Source: VBDM01 sp963699535 (GTDB lineage: Bacteria > Pseudomonadota > Gammaproteobacteria > Burkholderiales > SG8-39). From it: a DNA stretch of 64,000 nt. Of the stretch, positions 11,746 to 21,665 are shown one piece after another. The notes beneath the pieces are model-generated. The model was not told the DNA's origin. It worked only from the letters and a program-made list of their open reading frames with translations, and made no database searches. The position numbers and the translations under genes were made by a program. Numbering within the stretch: position 1 is the stretch's first letter; each line of letters starts with the position of its first letter. The stretch covers positions 1 to 64,000 of the forward strand of contig CAVOUJ010000015.1 of NCBI GenBank assembly GCA_963699535.1, in the 5' to 3' direction.

Positions 11746-12500
11746 TCAGTACGTCGCGCGACCGCCGGAGACGTCGAACACCGCGCCGGTCGAGAACGAG
11801 CATTCCTCGCTCGCGAGCCAGCAGACGAGCGCGGCGATCTCGTCGACGGTGCCGAAGCGGCCCATCGGGATCTTCGACAGCATGAAGTCGATGTGCTGCT
11901 GCGTCATCTGGTCGAAGATCGCCGTGCGCACCGCCGCCGGCGTCACGCAGTTGACGCGGATGCCGGTCTTCGCGAGCTCCTTGCCGAGCGACTTGGTGAG
12001 GCCGATCACCGCCGGCCTTCGACGCGCTGTACGCCGACGCGTTCGGGTTGCCTTCCTTGCCCGCGACCGACGCGATGTTGACGATGCGCCCGTAGTCGCT
12101 TCTGCAGCATCACCGGCACGACCGCGCGGTTGCAGTAGAAGAGGCCGTTGAGGTTGACGTCGATCACCTGCCGCCAGTCGTCGACCGGATACTCCCACGT
12201 CGTCGCGTTCGGACCGGTGATGCCGGCCGAGCAGACGAGCACGTCGATCCGTCCGCATGCGCCGCCGCGGTCGCCTCGGCGGCGCGCGCGACCGCGTCGG
12301 CATCGGCGACGTCGAGCGCATGCGTCAGCGCGCCGCCCGGGAGCGCCGCCTTGGCCGCGGCGAGCGCGGCCTCGTCGCGGTCCCAGAGCGCGACCGCGCG
12401 CGCCGCTCGCGGCGAGCCGCTGCGCGACCGCGAAGCCGATGCCCGCCGCACCGCCGGTGACGACGGCCGCCCGCCCGCGGAAATCGAGCGCGTTCGTCAT
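11746..12500 (-). CDS. SDR-family oxidoreductase (FabG-like)
   Basis: Short-chain dehydrogenase/reductase of about 250 aa. It shows the Rossmann glycine motif TGGAAGIGFAVAQRL near the N-terminus, the NAG-equivalent VCSAGITGPN, and the catalytic YSASK near 12,020-12,045, visible when the frame is followed across an indel. It ends FSTGAVFDVSGGRATY. The ATG (12,500-12,498) overlaps the TGA of the upstream tail-anchored gene (ATGA). About four indels occur between 12,000 and 12,420. The substrate is unknown; the layout resembles 3-oxoacyl-ACP reductase or sugar dehydrogenase relatives. Confidence 0.87.
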
Positions 12501-13199
12501 TTGATGATCAGCACGAGATTGATGACCAGGAGCAGGACGCCGATCACCGCGACCACCGAAACCACGGCAGTCAGCGCGTTCTTGGTCTCCCCCTGGAAGA
12601 CGGCGAACTGGTCGGCGAGCTCCGCCATCTCGTCGTTGTTCGACAGCGTCTCGACCAGCGCACGGTCCTCCTCGACGGCCGGGGCCTCGGGCGCGTCGGG
12701 TATCGAGATCGGCAGGATCACCGAAAAGTTCGACACCGGCAGCGATCGATACTGCTTGTTGTCCCAGAACTTGGTCCGCACGCCGTTCCGTGACCAGGTA
12801 GCCCATCCCGCGCGTCTCCCGCGCCGAGACGCGGTCGCCCGGCCTGGACGAAGAACTTGGACGGCAGCCGTCCCGGAGATCGCGACCTTGAGCAGCGCCT
12901 CGAACTTCGCCGGCGGACATCGAGATGTTGATCTGGAAGTTCGCCGGGCTGTGGCTCTTCGCCTGCCCCGGCGGCATCGATGTAGACGATCGATCCGACC
13001 GCCTTGCTCTCGTTGCGTCCGCGCTCGCTCCTTGCGCTCGCGTATGCGCAGCGATCCCGTCGTCGCTTCGAGCCTGCCGCCGGTCGCGAGCGCAACCGTC
13101 TCGCCGCTGGGCGACCACGACCTTCATCACCAGCACGCTCTCCCGGCCCTGCTCGATGACGAGCCGTGCCTTGGTCGGCTTGAAAGCGACGATGGGCAT
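12497..13199 (-). CDS. conserved-looking hypothetical protein with C-terminal membrane helix
   Basis: About 230 residues; I do not recognise the family. It opens MPIVAFKPTKARLVIEQGRE, has a middle part with FQINISMSPAKFEALL-like sequence after frame repair, and ends in one strong hydrophobic helix (TAVVSVVAVIGVLLLVINLV) followed by LIIK, so it is probably tail-anchored in the inner membrane with a cytoplasmic body. The last 94 residues are in one clean frame; at least four indels break the rest. Its TGA overlaps the SDR ATG, so the two genes are probably co-translated. It lies directly downstream of tRNA-Thr. Confidence 0.6.
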
Positions 13200-13367
13200 G
13201 CGTCAGCCCGTCACTCGGGGCGGGACGCCGCAGCGCAGTCCCGGGGCCGCCGGATCGGCGCGTCCTGCATGCGCAGGAGGCTCGCCGGCGCAGTTCGCCT
13301 CGACGCGGTGCCCCGATTCGTCGCGCGTGCCGAAACACGATACGCCTCTCCGCGAACGCAGTCCCGG

Positions 13368-13440
13368 TGCCGGCAGTAGGAATCGAACCCACGACCAACG
13401 GTTTACAAAACCGCTGCTCTACCAACTGAGCTATGCCGGC
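13368..13440 (-). tRNA. tRNA-Thr (anticodon TGT)
   Basis: A complete cloverleaf can be folded on the minus strand. The acceptor stem GCCGGCA pairs with TGCCGGC, the D-arm contains AGCTCAGTTGGTAGAGC, the anticodon arm is GCGGT-TTTGTAA-ACCGT with anticodon TGT (Thr, ACA codons), and the T-arm has GGTTCGATTCC. The discriminator base is A; CCA is not encoded (CCG follows). A TAAAAT-like -10 element lies upstream on the minus strand at 13,451-13,456. Confidence 0.95.
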
Positions 13441-13450
13441 CTTGCCGGTG

Positions 13451-13456
13451 ATTTTA
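13451..13456 (-). promoter_or_regulatory. possible -10 element for tRNA-Thr
   Basis: On the minus strand TAAAAT lies 10 bases upstream of the tRNA 5' end, at a suitable distance for transcription start. No convincing -35 was found at 16-18 bp spacing. The rest of 13,457-13,710 shows no gene that I can support. Confidence 0.3.
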
Positions 13457-13710
13457 CTCGTGCCGGCGGCGCCGAAGCGACAATCGGCGCGCAGCGATCG
13501 GCGTCAACGCATTGCAGAAAACGAAGCGCGAGCAACGATGCGCGTGACAGCGTGGCCGACATCGGCTGACGCGGACGCGTCGCGAAGTCGTACAGCCACG
13601 CACTCAAGCGACGCCATGCGCCGGCGCAGGAACTGCGACGCGCACAGTCGCCGACAATCGCGCGAGCGTTGCGCCGGCGGCGAGCGGCGCGCGCAGGCGA
13701 ACGGGCCGCG

Positions 13711-14169
13711 CTACTTGATGACCTGCAGGTGCGACGGCCGCGGCTTGCGCTTGCCGCGGCTCCTTCGCGTCCTTGGCTTCCTTGCAGGTCCGTCGAGCGC
13801 CGCGTCGATGTCCGGCTCCGGCGGCGCAGTCGCGGCGGCGAGCGACGCGGCGGGATTCTGCGCGACCGTGAACGCGAAGCCGTAGCCCGTCTCCTTGGCG
13901 AAGATGCCGGCGACCGCGGTCATCGGCACCGAGACCTCCTGCGACGTGCCGGAGAAGCGCGCCGAGAACCGGACGCCGTCGTTGTCGATCGTGAGCCGGC
14001 GCGTCGCGGACGCGCCGATGTTGAGCACGATCTCGCCGTTCTTCACGTACGCGACCGGCACGCGCGTCTCGGCGTTCACCTTGACCGCGAGGTAGGGCGT
14101 GAGGCCGTTGTCGGCACACCACTCGCAGATGGCGCGGACCAGGTAGGGCTTGGCGGATTGCTCGGACAT
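13711..14169 (-). CDS. sspB: ClpXP protease specificity-enhancing factor
   Basis: Adaptor that binds ssrA-tagged proteins and delivers them to ClpXP. The 152-aa frame starts MSEQSAKPYLVRAICEWCAD and contains the SspB core (TPYLAVKVNAETRVPVAYV, then ARFSGTSQEVSVPM). The variable linker is followed by a basic tail ending RPSHLQVIK, which matches the ClpX-docking (XB) tail at the extreme C-terminus of SspB proteins. It lies just downstream of sspA, the usual sspA-sspB order. It is one of the few left-hand genes that is open throughout. Confidence 0.93.
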   Translation of the reverse strand: MSEQSAKPYLVRAICEWCADNGLTPYLAVKVNAETRVPVAYVKNGEIVLNIGASATRRLTIDNDGVRFSARFSGTSQEVSVPMTAVAGIFAKETGYGFAFTVAQNPAASLAAATAPPEPDIDAALDGPARKPRTRRSRGKRKPRPSHLQVIK

Positions 14170-14282
14170 GGGATCAGGATACTACGCGCCGCGGCAAGCG
14201 GTCAAGCGGCCGGTGCCCGTCGGTCGGCGCGAAGCGGTCTGCGGCTCAGCCGACGGCCGTCGGGCGCCCGACGTCGGACGCC

Positions 14283-14882
14283 TCACTTGCGCATGCCGCG
14301 CTCGGCCGAGGTCATCGCCTCGGAGAACGCCGGCCGCGCGAACAGCCGCTCGGCGTACTTCATCAGCGGCGCCGCCTGCTTGGGCATCTGGATGCCGTAG
14401 TAGTCGAGGCGCCACAGCAGCGGCGTGATCGCGACGTCGAGCATCGAGTACTCCTCGCCCAGCATGTGCTTGTGCTTGGCGAACACCGGCGCGATCTGCA
14501 GCAGGCTGTCGCGGACGAGGCTGCGCGCCTTCTCGATCTGCTTCTGGTTGTTGCCCTCCAGCGCGTCGATGTGGCAGAAGAGCTCCTTCTCGAAGCGGTG
14601 CAGGAACAGCCGCGCGCGGGCGCGCATCACCGGGTCGGCCGGCATCAGCTGCGGGTGCGGGAAGCGCTCGTCGATGTACTCGTTGATGATGTTCGACTCG
14701 TGCAGCACGAGGTCGCGCTCGACCAGCACCGGCACCTGGTTGTACGGATTCATCACCGCGAGGTCCTCGGGCTTGTGGTCGAGGTCGACGTCGATGATCT
14801 GGAAGTCCATCCCCTTCTCGTGCAGCACGATGCGGCAGCGCTGGCTGAACGGGTCGGTGGTCCCGGAATAGAGCGTCATCAT
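14283..14882 (-). CDS. sspA: stringent starvation protein A (GST-fold transcription regulator)
   Basis: RNA-polymerase-associated protein with a glutathione-S-transferase fold, involved in stationary-phase and acid-stress transcription. The intact frame of about 200 aa starts MMTLYSGTTDPFSQRCRIVL; the thioredoxin-like half contains NPYNQVPVLVERDLVLHESN, and the helical half continues to AFSEAMTSAERGMRK. It sits between the bc1 genes and sspB, an arrangement common in betaproteobacteria. Start choice: ATG codons at 14,882 and 14,879 are both possible. Confidence 0.93.
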   Translation of the reverse strand: MMTLYSGTTDPFSQRCRIVLHEKGMDFQIIDVDLDHKPEDLAVMNPYNQVPVLVERDLVLHESNIINEYIDERFPHPQLMPADPVMRARARLFLHRFEKELFCHIDALEGNNQKQIEKARSLVRDSLLQIAPVFAKHKHMLGEEYSMLDVAITPLLWRLDYYGIQMPKQAAPLMKYAERLFARPAFSEAMTSAERGMRK

Positions 14883-15034
14883 GGTTCGGGTTCTCCTCGC
14901 GCGGGGCGGGCTGCTCTGGCGGCCGGAAGCGATACGGGGGCGTGTCCGCCTGCGGGTGCAAGCGAATGCCGCGGCGCCGATGCGACGGCGCCCGGCGCGT
15001 GCGCCGGCGCCCGGACGCGGCTGCGGCACGCTGC

Positions 15035-15846
15035 TCAGTGGACGTCCTTCCAGTACTCGCGCTTCAGCCAGTACGCGAACACGAACAGCACGCCGAGGTA
15101 GAGCAGCACGATGAGGCCGAGGCTCATCCGCTTGTTCTTCGTCGGCTCGCCCATGTAGTCGAGGAAGTTGACGAGGTCGGCGACCATCTCGCGGTACTGC
15201 GCCGGGCGTCAGCGTGCCCGGCGTCTCGACGGCGAGCGTCTTCACGACGTACGTGTGGTTCTTGCCCGGCGCGAGCACGACGATGCCCTTGCGCGGCGAG
15301 CGCCGCGGCCTGCGCCTCCTCGTGGTCCTTGAACTCGGTGGTGACGAGCCGGTTCGTGCCGGACAGCTCGCGCGAGCACGTGCGGCATCGCGACGTTCGG
15401 GAAAGACGAGGTTGTTCCAGCCGGTCGGCGTCGTCTCGTCCGGTAGAAGCGCGAGGAAGTAGTTGTACAGCCAGTCGGCGCCGCGCACGCGCGCCTCGAC
15501 CGTGAGGTCGGGCGGCGGCACGCCGAACCAGGCCTTGGCGTCGGCCGGCGTCATCGCGACCGTCATCGTCGATCGCCGATCTTGTCGGTCGCGAACATCA
15601 GGTTGTCGCGGATCTGCGCCTCGGTGAGACCGAGATCGGTGAGCCGGTTGTAGCGCATGTACTTCGCGCTGTGGCAGTTGAGGCAGTAGTTGACGAACGT
15701 GCGCGCGCCGCGCTGCAGCGACTCGAGGTCGAGCCGGTTGATCGGCGAGGGCTCCAGGCGGATGTCGGCGCCGCCCGACGCGAAGCGCGGCGCCGGCGAC
15801 GGCGAGCGAGGAGCGCGGCGAGCAGCAGCGATCGAAGCGTGCGCAT
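15035..15846 (-). CDS. petC: ubiquinol-cytochrome c reductase, cytochrome c1
   Basis: Membrane-anchored c-type cytochrome of the bc1 complex, passing electrons from the Rieske protein to soluble cytochrome c. The start MRTLRSLLLAALLA is a signal peptide; the haem-binding motif CLNCHSAKYMRYNRL is near 15,650-15,690. The middle part shows WFGVPPPDLTVEARVRGADW, and the C-terminal anchor includes LGLIVLLYLGVLFVFAYWLK with the end KDVH. About five indels break it. The ATG lies a few bases past the petB stop. Confidence 0.92.
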
Positions 15847-15852
15847 GGCTCA

Positions 15853-17129
15853 TCATCCCGTCACCCTTTCCGGCACCGGCTTCGTCTTGTCGCGCGCGGT
15901 GTACCAGGGCATCAGCAGGAAGAAGAGGAAGTAGACGACGGTGAGCACGCGCGCGACGACGGTCGCGCGGTCGGCGGCGCCGAGCAGCGGCCAGCCGTCG
16001 GGGAACTGGCCCCAGACCGTGACCGGCACGACGCCGAGGTAGCCCAGGATCAGGAAGCTGACGACGAACGCCGCGAGCCAGCGCCTTGTACAGCGTGCCG
16101 CGGTAGCGGATCGACTTGACCGCGCCGCGGTCGAGCCAGGGCAGCGCGAAGAAGATCATCACCGCGGCGCCCATCACCAGCACGCCCCAGAACTGGCTGC
16201 CCAGGAACGACGGCACCGCGCGCAGCATCGCGTAGTACGGCGTGAAGTACCACACCGGCGCGATGTGCTCGGGCGTCTTCAGCGGATCGGCCGGGATGAA
16301 GTTGTTGGCCTCGAGGAAGTAGCCGCCCATGTCCGGCATGAAGAACATGATGATCGAGAACACGGCGAGGAAGACGACGACGCCGACGATGTCCTTGACC
16401 GTGTAGTACGGATGCGAATAGATGCCGTCGAGCGGCAGGCCCGTCGCGGGATCCTTCGGCTGCTTCTTGATCTCGATGCCGTCGGGGTTGTTCGAGCCGG
16501 TCTCGTGCAGCGCCATCAGGTGCGCGGCGACGAGGCCCAGCAGCACCAGCGGCACCGCGATCACGTGGAACGCGAAGAAGCGGTTCAGCGTGATGTCGGA
16601 GATCGTGTAGTCGCCGCGGATCCAGACGCCGAGGTCCTCGCCGATCACCGGCACCGCCGAGAACAGGTTGACGATCACCTGCGCGCCCCAGTACGACATC
16701 TGGCCCCACGGCAGCAGGTAGCCGAAGAACGCCTCGGCCATCAGGCAGAGGTAGATGAGGCAGCCGAAGATCCACGTGAGCTCGCGCGGCTTGCGGTAGC
16801 TGCCGTACATCAGCCCGCGGAACATGTGCAGGTAGACGACGACGAAGAACATCGACGCGCCGGTCGAGTGCATGTAGCGGATGAGCCAGCCCCACGACAC
16901 GTCGCGCATGATGTACTCGACCGACTCGAACGCCTTCGCCGCGTCGGGCTTGTAGTTCATCGTCAGGAAGATGCCGGTGACGATCTGCATCACCAGCACG
17001 AACGCGGCGAGCGAGCCGAAGTAGTACCAGAAGTTGAAGTTCTTCGGCGCGACGTACTTGCCCCACTGCGACTCCCACAGCGCGGTCAGCGGGAAGCGGT
17101 CGTCGATCCAGGTCAGCAGCTTTCTGCAT
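15853..17129 (-). CDS. petB: ubiquinol-cytochrome c reductase, cytochrome b
   Basis: Eight-helix, two-haem core subunit of the bc1 complex. After the start ATG (17,129-17,127) one extra A breaks codon 3-4; otherwise one frame covers nearly the whole protein: LLTWIDDRFPLTALWESQWG, GWLIRYMHSTGASMFFVVVY, FRGLMYGSYRKPRELTWIFG, LPWGQMSYWGAQVIVNL, and the quinol-oxidation segment IAPVWYFTPYYAMLRAVP. A second indel lies near 16,085. The C-terminus MPWYTARDKTKPVPERVTG ends just before petC. Operon order is petA-petB-petC. Confidence 0.96.
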
Positions 17130-17142
17130 GGCCGAGGTCCCT

Positions 17143-17740
17143 TTACGCCGACTTGCGCGTCTTCGCCGATGAGGATCCTGGTGTCCGCCAGGTACTTGTG
17201 CGGCGGGACCGGGAGGTTGGTCGGCGCCGGCACGCCCTTGTAGACGCGGCCGGCGAGGTCGAATTTCGACTGGTGGCACGGGCAGAAGAAGCCGCCGAGC
17301 CAGTCGGGACCGAGGTCCGCCGGGCGCGACCTCGGGCCGGAACGTCGGCGAGCAGCCGAGGTGCGTGCAGATGCCGACCATGACCAGCACGTTGTCCTTG
17401 ATCGAGCGGTGCTCGTTCTTGCAGTCGGCCGGCTGCTGCGAGACGTTCGAATTCGGGTCGGCGAGCTTCGGGTCGAGCTTCGGCAGCGATTCGAGCATCG
17501 GCTGCGTGCGGTTGATGACCCACACGACCTTGCCGCGCCATTCGACGTCGATCTTCTGGCCGGGCTCGAGCTTGCCGATGTCGACCTCGACCGGCGCGCC
17601 GGCCGCCTTGGCGCGCTCGCTGGGAAAGAACGACATCACGAACGGCGTCGCCGCCGCCGACGACGCCGACGCCGCCGACGACGCTCGGTCGCGCCGATCA
17701 GGAAGCGGCGCTTCCCCTGGTCCACCGTGCCTTCCGCCAT
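17143..17740 (-). CDS. petA: ubiquinol-cytochrome c reductase, Rieske iron-sulfur subunit
   Basis: Rieske [2Fe-2S] protein of the bc1 complex. The N-terminus MAEGTVDQGKRRFLIGAT is a Tat-like twin-Arg (KRRFL) anchor followed by a Gly/Val-rich membrane segment. The cluster ligands are visible as CTHLGC and CPCHQSKFD, giving two Cys and two His. The start is ATG 17,740. I place the end at TAA 17,143, where a corrected frame gives GEDAKSA; as sequenced, an extra C shifts the frame to VGVKG. The protein depends on the Tat system, whose genes lie about 2 kb away. Confidence 0.93.
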
Positions 17741-18047
17741 GACAACCCGTCCCCTGTCCGCCGCTCCGCCATCGCCGGATTGCGCCGGCGCGCCGGCAAC
17801 GAAACCTGCGCCGATTCGCAAACCTGTCGATTATAAGGGATTTGCCGCGCCCGCCGGAAGCCTCGAGGCACGGTCGACGCAGGAATCTCGCATCGAAATC
17901 AAGCGGTTGCCGACGAGCTCTGGCGGCGCGCGCCGATTGCGCCGCAGGCCCCGTCGAAGCGCGCGCGCTCCGCGACGGCGAGCGTGCGGGTTTCGCGGCG
18001 CAGCAACTGTCTATAATCGGCGTTTCCGACCGTTCCGCGAGATCGCC
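17741..18047. promoter_or_regulatory. divergent promoter region between petA and the Deg protease
   Basis: A 307-bp gene-free stretch between divergent genes. Two consensus-like -10 boxes are visible: TATAAT on the plus strand at about 18,013-18,018, some 30 bp before the protease start, and TATAAT on the minus strand at 17,835-17,830, 90 bp before petA. Neither has a strong -35 match. No ORF here resembles a known protein. Confidence 0.45.
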
Positions 18048-19203
18048 TTGCTCCGCCGGTTCTGGCTCCTCTTCGCGCAGGCCTGCACGCTGTGCCTCGC
18101 GGCGCTGTTCGTCGTCGCGACGCTGCGCCCGGATCTGCTCGCCCGCTTCGACGACAAGGGCGGCCAGGTCGTGCTGTTGCAGGAAACGTCGACGCCGGTG
18201 AGCACGCCGCGCGGTCGCGAGCGTTCGCCGACGCCGCGAAGAAGGCGATGCCGGCGGTCGTCAACATCTACACCAGCAAGGAGATGCGCCAGCGCAGTCC
18301 GCTCGCCGACGACCCGCTGCTGCGCCGCTACTTCCCGGACCTCGCCGAGCGGCTGCCGCGGCAGCGCGCGACGAGCCTCGGCTCGGGCGTGATCGTGTCG
18401 CCGGAAGGCTACGTGCTGACCAACAATCACGTGATCGAGGGCGCCGACGACATCCAGCTCGTGCTCGCCGACGGCCGCCGGATCGGCGCGCGCGTCCGCG
18501 GCACCGATCCCGAGTCCGACCTCGCGGTGCTCAAGGCCGACGGCGAGAACTTGCCGGCGATCACGTTCGGCACGCTCGACCACGTGCAGGTCGGCGACTT
18601 CGTGCTCGCGATCGGCAATCCGTTCGGCTTCGGCAACACGGTGACGCTCGGCATCGTCAGCGCGCTCGGCCGCAACCACCTCGGCATCAACCGCTTCGAG
18701 GACTTCATCCAGACCGACGCCGCGATCAATCCCGGCAACTCCGGCGGCGCGCTGGTCGACACGCGCCGGCAACCTGATCGGCATCAACAGCACGATCTTC
18801 TCGCAGTCCGGCGGCTCGCTCGGCATCGGCTTCGCGATCCCGGTCTCGCTCGCGCGCACCGTGCTCGAGCAGATCATCAAGGACGGCGAGGTGACGCGCG
18901 GCTGGCTCGGCATCGAGCCGCAGGAGGTCGACCGCGGAAATCGCCCGGGCGCTCGCGCTCGACGAGCGTCGGCGGCGTGCTGATCCGCGGCGTCGTGCGC
19001 AACGGCCCGGCCGACCGCGCCGGCATCCAGGCGCGCGACGTCGTGCTGGAGATCGACGGCAAGCCGACGCGCGACACGCCGGCGCTGCTCGCCCGGATCG
19101 CCGAGCTCGCGCCCGGGCAGCGCCGTGAAGGTGAAGGTCTGGCGCGACCGGAAGTCGCAGGACGTCGACGTCACCGTCGGCCGCCGGCCGCACGGCGCAA
19201 TGA
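18048..19203 (+). CDS. Deg/HtrA-family periplasmic serine protease (DegS/DegQ-like)
   Basis: Trypsin-like periplasmic protease with one PDZ domain (about 385 aa). TTG at 18,048 starts a membrane-anchor-like N-terminus (LLRRFWLLFAQACTLCLAAL). The catalytic triad is visible: His in TNNHVIEGADD, Asp in DPESDLAVLKAD, Ser in NPGNSGGALVD. The PDZ domain starts near GGVLIRGVVRNGPADRAGIQ. A single N-terminal anchor and a single PDZ domain favour a DegS-like layout over DegP. About four indels are present. The 3' end is uncertain: TGA at 19,201-19,203 gives a plausible ending, another frame runs to 19,219. It overlaps the convergent tatC end. Confidence 0.9.
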
Positions 19204-20041
19204 GCGATCCGCCGCGTGATCGGCGGGCGTCGACGCCGCGCGCCGGCAACTGCTCGACTCGCTGCGACGCCTCGCGACTCGGCCGGCTCGCGTCGGTCGG
19301 CCACCGGCGGCACGATGAAGCGCGCCATCAGCATCCCGAGCTCGTAGAGCAGCCACATCGGGATCGCGAGCAGCAGCTGCGACACGACGTCGGGCGGCGT
19401 GAAGATCGCGCCGACGACGAAGGCGCCGACGATCACGTACGGGCGGATCGAGCGCAGCTTCTCCAGCGTCACGATGCCGCATGCGCACCAGCACGATCAC
19501 GACCACCGGCACCTCGAACGTGATGCCGAACGCGATGAACATCGTCAGCACGAACGACAGGTACTTGTCGATGTCGGTCATCATCGTGACGCCGTCGGGC
19601 GCGTAGGCGGCGAAGAAGCCGAACGCGATCGGAAACACGACGAAGTACGCGAACGCCATGCCGACAGGAAGAAGACGAAGCTCGACACGATCACCGGCAT
19701 CGCCAGCCGCTTTTCGTGCTGATACAGGCCCGGCGCGACGAACGCCCACACCTGCCACAGCACGTAGGGCAGCGCGAGCAGGAACGCCGCCATCAGCGTG
19801 ACCTTGAGCGGCACGAAGAACGTGCCGGTGACGTCGGTGGCGATCATCGTCGCGCCCTTCGGCAGCGCGCGCAGCAGCGGCGCCGCGAGCGCCGCGTAGA
19901 TGTCCTTCGCCCACGGGACGCAGGCAGAGCAGGACGATGACGACGGCGACGATCGAGCGCACCAGGCGCGATGCGCAGCTCGATCAGGTGCGAGATGAAC
20001 GTTTCCTGCGGGCCCTCGGGCGGCGCGGGCGGGTCGCTCAT
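19171..20041 (-). CDS. tatC: Sec-independent translocase protein TatC
   Basis: Six-helix receptor subunit of the twin-arginine translocase in the inner membrane. It starts MSDPPAPPEGPQETFISHLI, with the conserved HLIELR motif. It continues with ATDVTGTFFVPLKVTLMAAF, LYQHEKRLAMPVIVSSFVFF and YLSFVLTMFIAFGITFEVPV, all characteristic of TatC, and ends after PMWLLYELGMLMARFIVPP with a frame-dependent tail. No stop exists in any minus frame between 19,320 and 19,174, so the end at 19,171 is the earliest possible. About four indels. Last gene of tatA-tatB-tatC. Confidence 0.93.
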
Positions 20042-20131
20042 CGCGGGGACGGCCGTCGCGCGCATCAGCCACGCTCGAAGCCGCGGCAGCGACTGCCTGC
20101 CGCGGGGTTCGGCCGGCACGGCCGTCGGCGC

Positions 20132-20566
20132 TCACGGGCGGAACCGGGCAGCGACTCCGGCGCGGCGCTCGCGAGCGGCGTCGCCGCGGACTGCGCGCCG
20201 AGGCGGCGGTGCGCCGGCGGCCGCGGCGGACGCCGGCTCCGCGATCGCGCCGTCGCGGCGAGTCGCCGCCGCAGCGTTCAGCTCCGATTCGACGGCGCGG
20301 ACGTTCGCCTCGACGCTCCTGCGTCGCCGAAGCCATCGACGTCTCGAATTCCTTCGCCGCCGATCTGCACCTGCGTCTGCAGCTTGCGCAGCTCGTCGAG
20401 CTCGAGCTCGCGGTTGATGTCCGCCTTGACGTCGGTCGACGTAGCGCTGCAGCCGGCCGAACAGGTGCCCGAGCGTGCGTGCGGTCTTCGGCAGCTTCTC
20501 GGGGCCGAGCACGACCAGCGCCACGACGGCGATGACGACGATTTCGGAAAAGCCGATGTCGAACAT
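20132..20566 (-). CDS. tatB: Sec-independent translocase protein TatB
   Basis: Single-span TatB with the typical start MFDIGFSEIVVIAVVALVVL and GPEKLPKTARTLGHLFGRLQ, an N-terminal helix plus amphipathic helix. A long Ala/Arg/Pro-rich cytoplasmic tail follows. The tail is read in several frames, so its true length is uncertain; TGA at 20,132 is the best candidate. It works with TatC to recognise twin-arginine signals, such as the one on the Rieske protein encoded nearby. Confidence 0.92.
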   Translation of the reverse strand: MFDIGFSEIVVIAVVALVVLGPEKLPKTARTLGHLFGRLQRYVDRRQGGHQPRARARRAAQAADAGADRRRRNSRRRWLRRRRSVEANVRAVESELNAAAATRRDGAIAEPASAAAAGAPPPRRAVRGDAARERRAGVAARFRP

Positions 20567-20653
20567 GGTGCGGCGCGGGCGTCGGCGATCGCGCGGCGGG
20601 CGTTCGGCGCGAATGTCCGGCCGGTGCGCGCCTCGCCGGCATGCGGCCAAGCT

Positions 20654-20893
20654 CTACTGACGTCTTCTCCTTCTTGACTTCGCCCTCGATCGTCGTGCCG
20701 GCGATCTGCTGCGCGGGCGCGTCGGCCTCCTTCGCCGCGCTCGCGGCCTCCTCGCGCGCTCTTCATGCCCTCCTTGAAGCCCTTGACCGCGCCGCCCAGA
20801 TCCTGGCCGATGTTGCGCAGCTTCTTCGTGCCGAAGATCAGCAGCGACGACCAGCAGTACGATCAGCCAGTGCCAGATGCTCAGTCCACCCAT
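20654..20893 (-). CDS. tatA: Sec-independent translocase protein TatA
   Basis: Pore-forming Tat subunit of about 78 aa. It starts MGGLSIWHWLIVLLVV, then across an indel LLIFGTKKLRNIGQDLGGAV (the conserved FGxKKLxxxGxxLG amphipathic helix) and a charged tail EGEVKKEKT. The end at 20,654 assumes one indel giving KTQ; in the uncorrected frame the tail reads on. First gene of the tatABC set, downstream of the HIT gene and his operon. Confidence 0.9.
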   Translation of the reverse strand: MGGLSIWHWLIVLLVVAADLRHEEAAQHRPGSGRRGQGLQGGHEERARRPRARRRRPTRPRSRSPARRSRAKSRRRRRQ

Positions 20894-20915
20894 GCGATTC
20901 TCCTCGTGTACGCCA

Positions 20916-21276
20916 TCAGTCGCGCCTGCGCACGATCATCGGCGCCGAGCGGCTTCGGCCCGCCGATCACGTGCACGTGGACGTGCATGACGTCCTGCCG
21001 GCCGATGCGACCGGTGTTGACGATCGTCCGATAGCCGTCGGGCGAGCCCTGCTCGCGCGCCAGGCGCCCGGTCAGCGCCATGATCCGCCCGAGCACCGCC
21101 GGCGTCGTCCGGCCGTCGCCTCCGCCAGCGATGGCGATGTGCCGCTTCGGGATCAGCATGAAATGCACCGGCGCCACCGGATGGATGTCGTGAAAGCCGA
21201 GGATCTCGTCGTCCTCGTAGACCTTCCGCGACGGGATCTCGCCCCGCACGATCTTGCAGAAAATGCAGTCCTGCAC
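20916..21276 (-). CDS. HIT-family (HINT-like) nucleotide-binding protein
   Basis: Small purine-nucleoside phosphoramidase/hydrolase-like protein of about 117 aa. It starts at GTG 21,276 (QDCIFCKIVRGEIPSRKVYE) with a good Shine-Dalgarno GGAGAGG upstream, and has the histidine triad HVHVHVIGGPKPLG. One extra G near 20,930 shifts the frame; correcting it gives the ending MIVRRRD at TGA 20,916. It lies between hisE and tatA, a conserved betaproteobacterial position. Confidence 0.92.
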
Positions 21277-21332
21277 CGTTGCCTCTCCGTCCTGCGATCA
21301 CCGACGCTCGCCGGCCCGCGCGGCGGCGGCGA

Positions 21333-21655
21333 TCAGGCCTTCCGGGAGGCCTTTTCGGCGATCCCGGAGAGTCCCTCGCGCCGCGCGAGCTCGGCGCGCA
21401 CGTCGTCGGGGCCGAGCCCGTGCCGCGCGAGCAGCACGAGGCAGTGGAACCACAGGTCCGCGACCTCGGCGAGTGATTCGCAGTTTATCACCGTCCTTCG
21501 CCGCCATGACCGTCTCGGTCGCCTCCTCGCCGATCTTCTTCAGGATCGCGTCGTCGCCCTTCGCGAAGCAGCGCCGCGACGTAGGACGATCGCCGGGTCG
21601 GCGCCTCGCGCGCTGCGATCGTCGCCGCAAGCCGGTCGAGCACGTCGGCCCGCAT
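21333..21655 (-). CDS. hisE: phosphoribosyl-ATP pyrophosphatase
   Basis: Second step of histidine synthesis: hydrolyses PR-ATP to PR-AMP. It starts MRADVLDRLAATIAAREA (ATG 21,655); the catalytic helix shows KIGEEATETVMAAKDGD with its paired Glu residues. The C-terminus can be read as GLSGIAEKASRKA ending at TGA 21,333-21,335. Three indels break the roughly 107-aa protein. It follows hisI as a separate gene, not a hisIE fusion. Confidence 0.88.
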
Positions 21656-21665
21656 CGCCTGCGGC

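Noticed and set aside
17636..17821. Short minus-strand ORF with a poly-arginine tail
   Set aside because: It is the petA N-terminus read out of frame after an indel; the Arg run comes from the Gly/Val-rich membrane segment.
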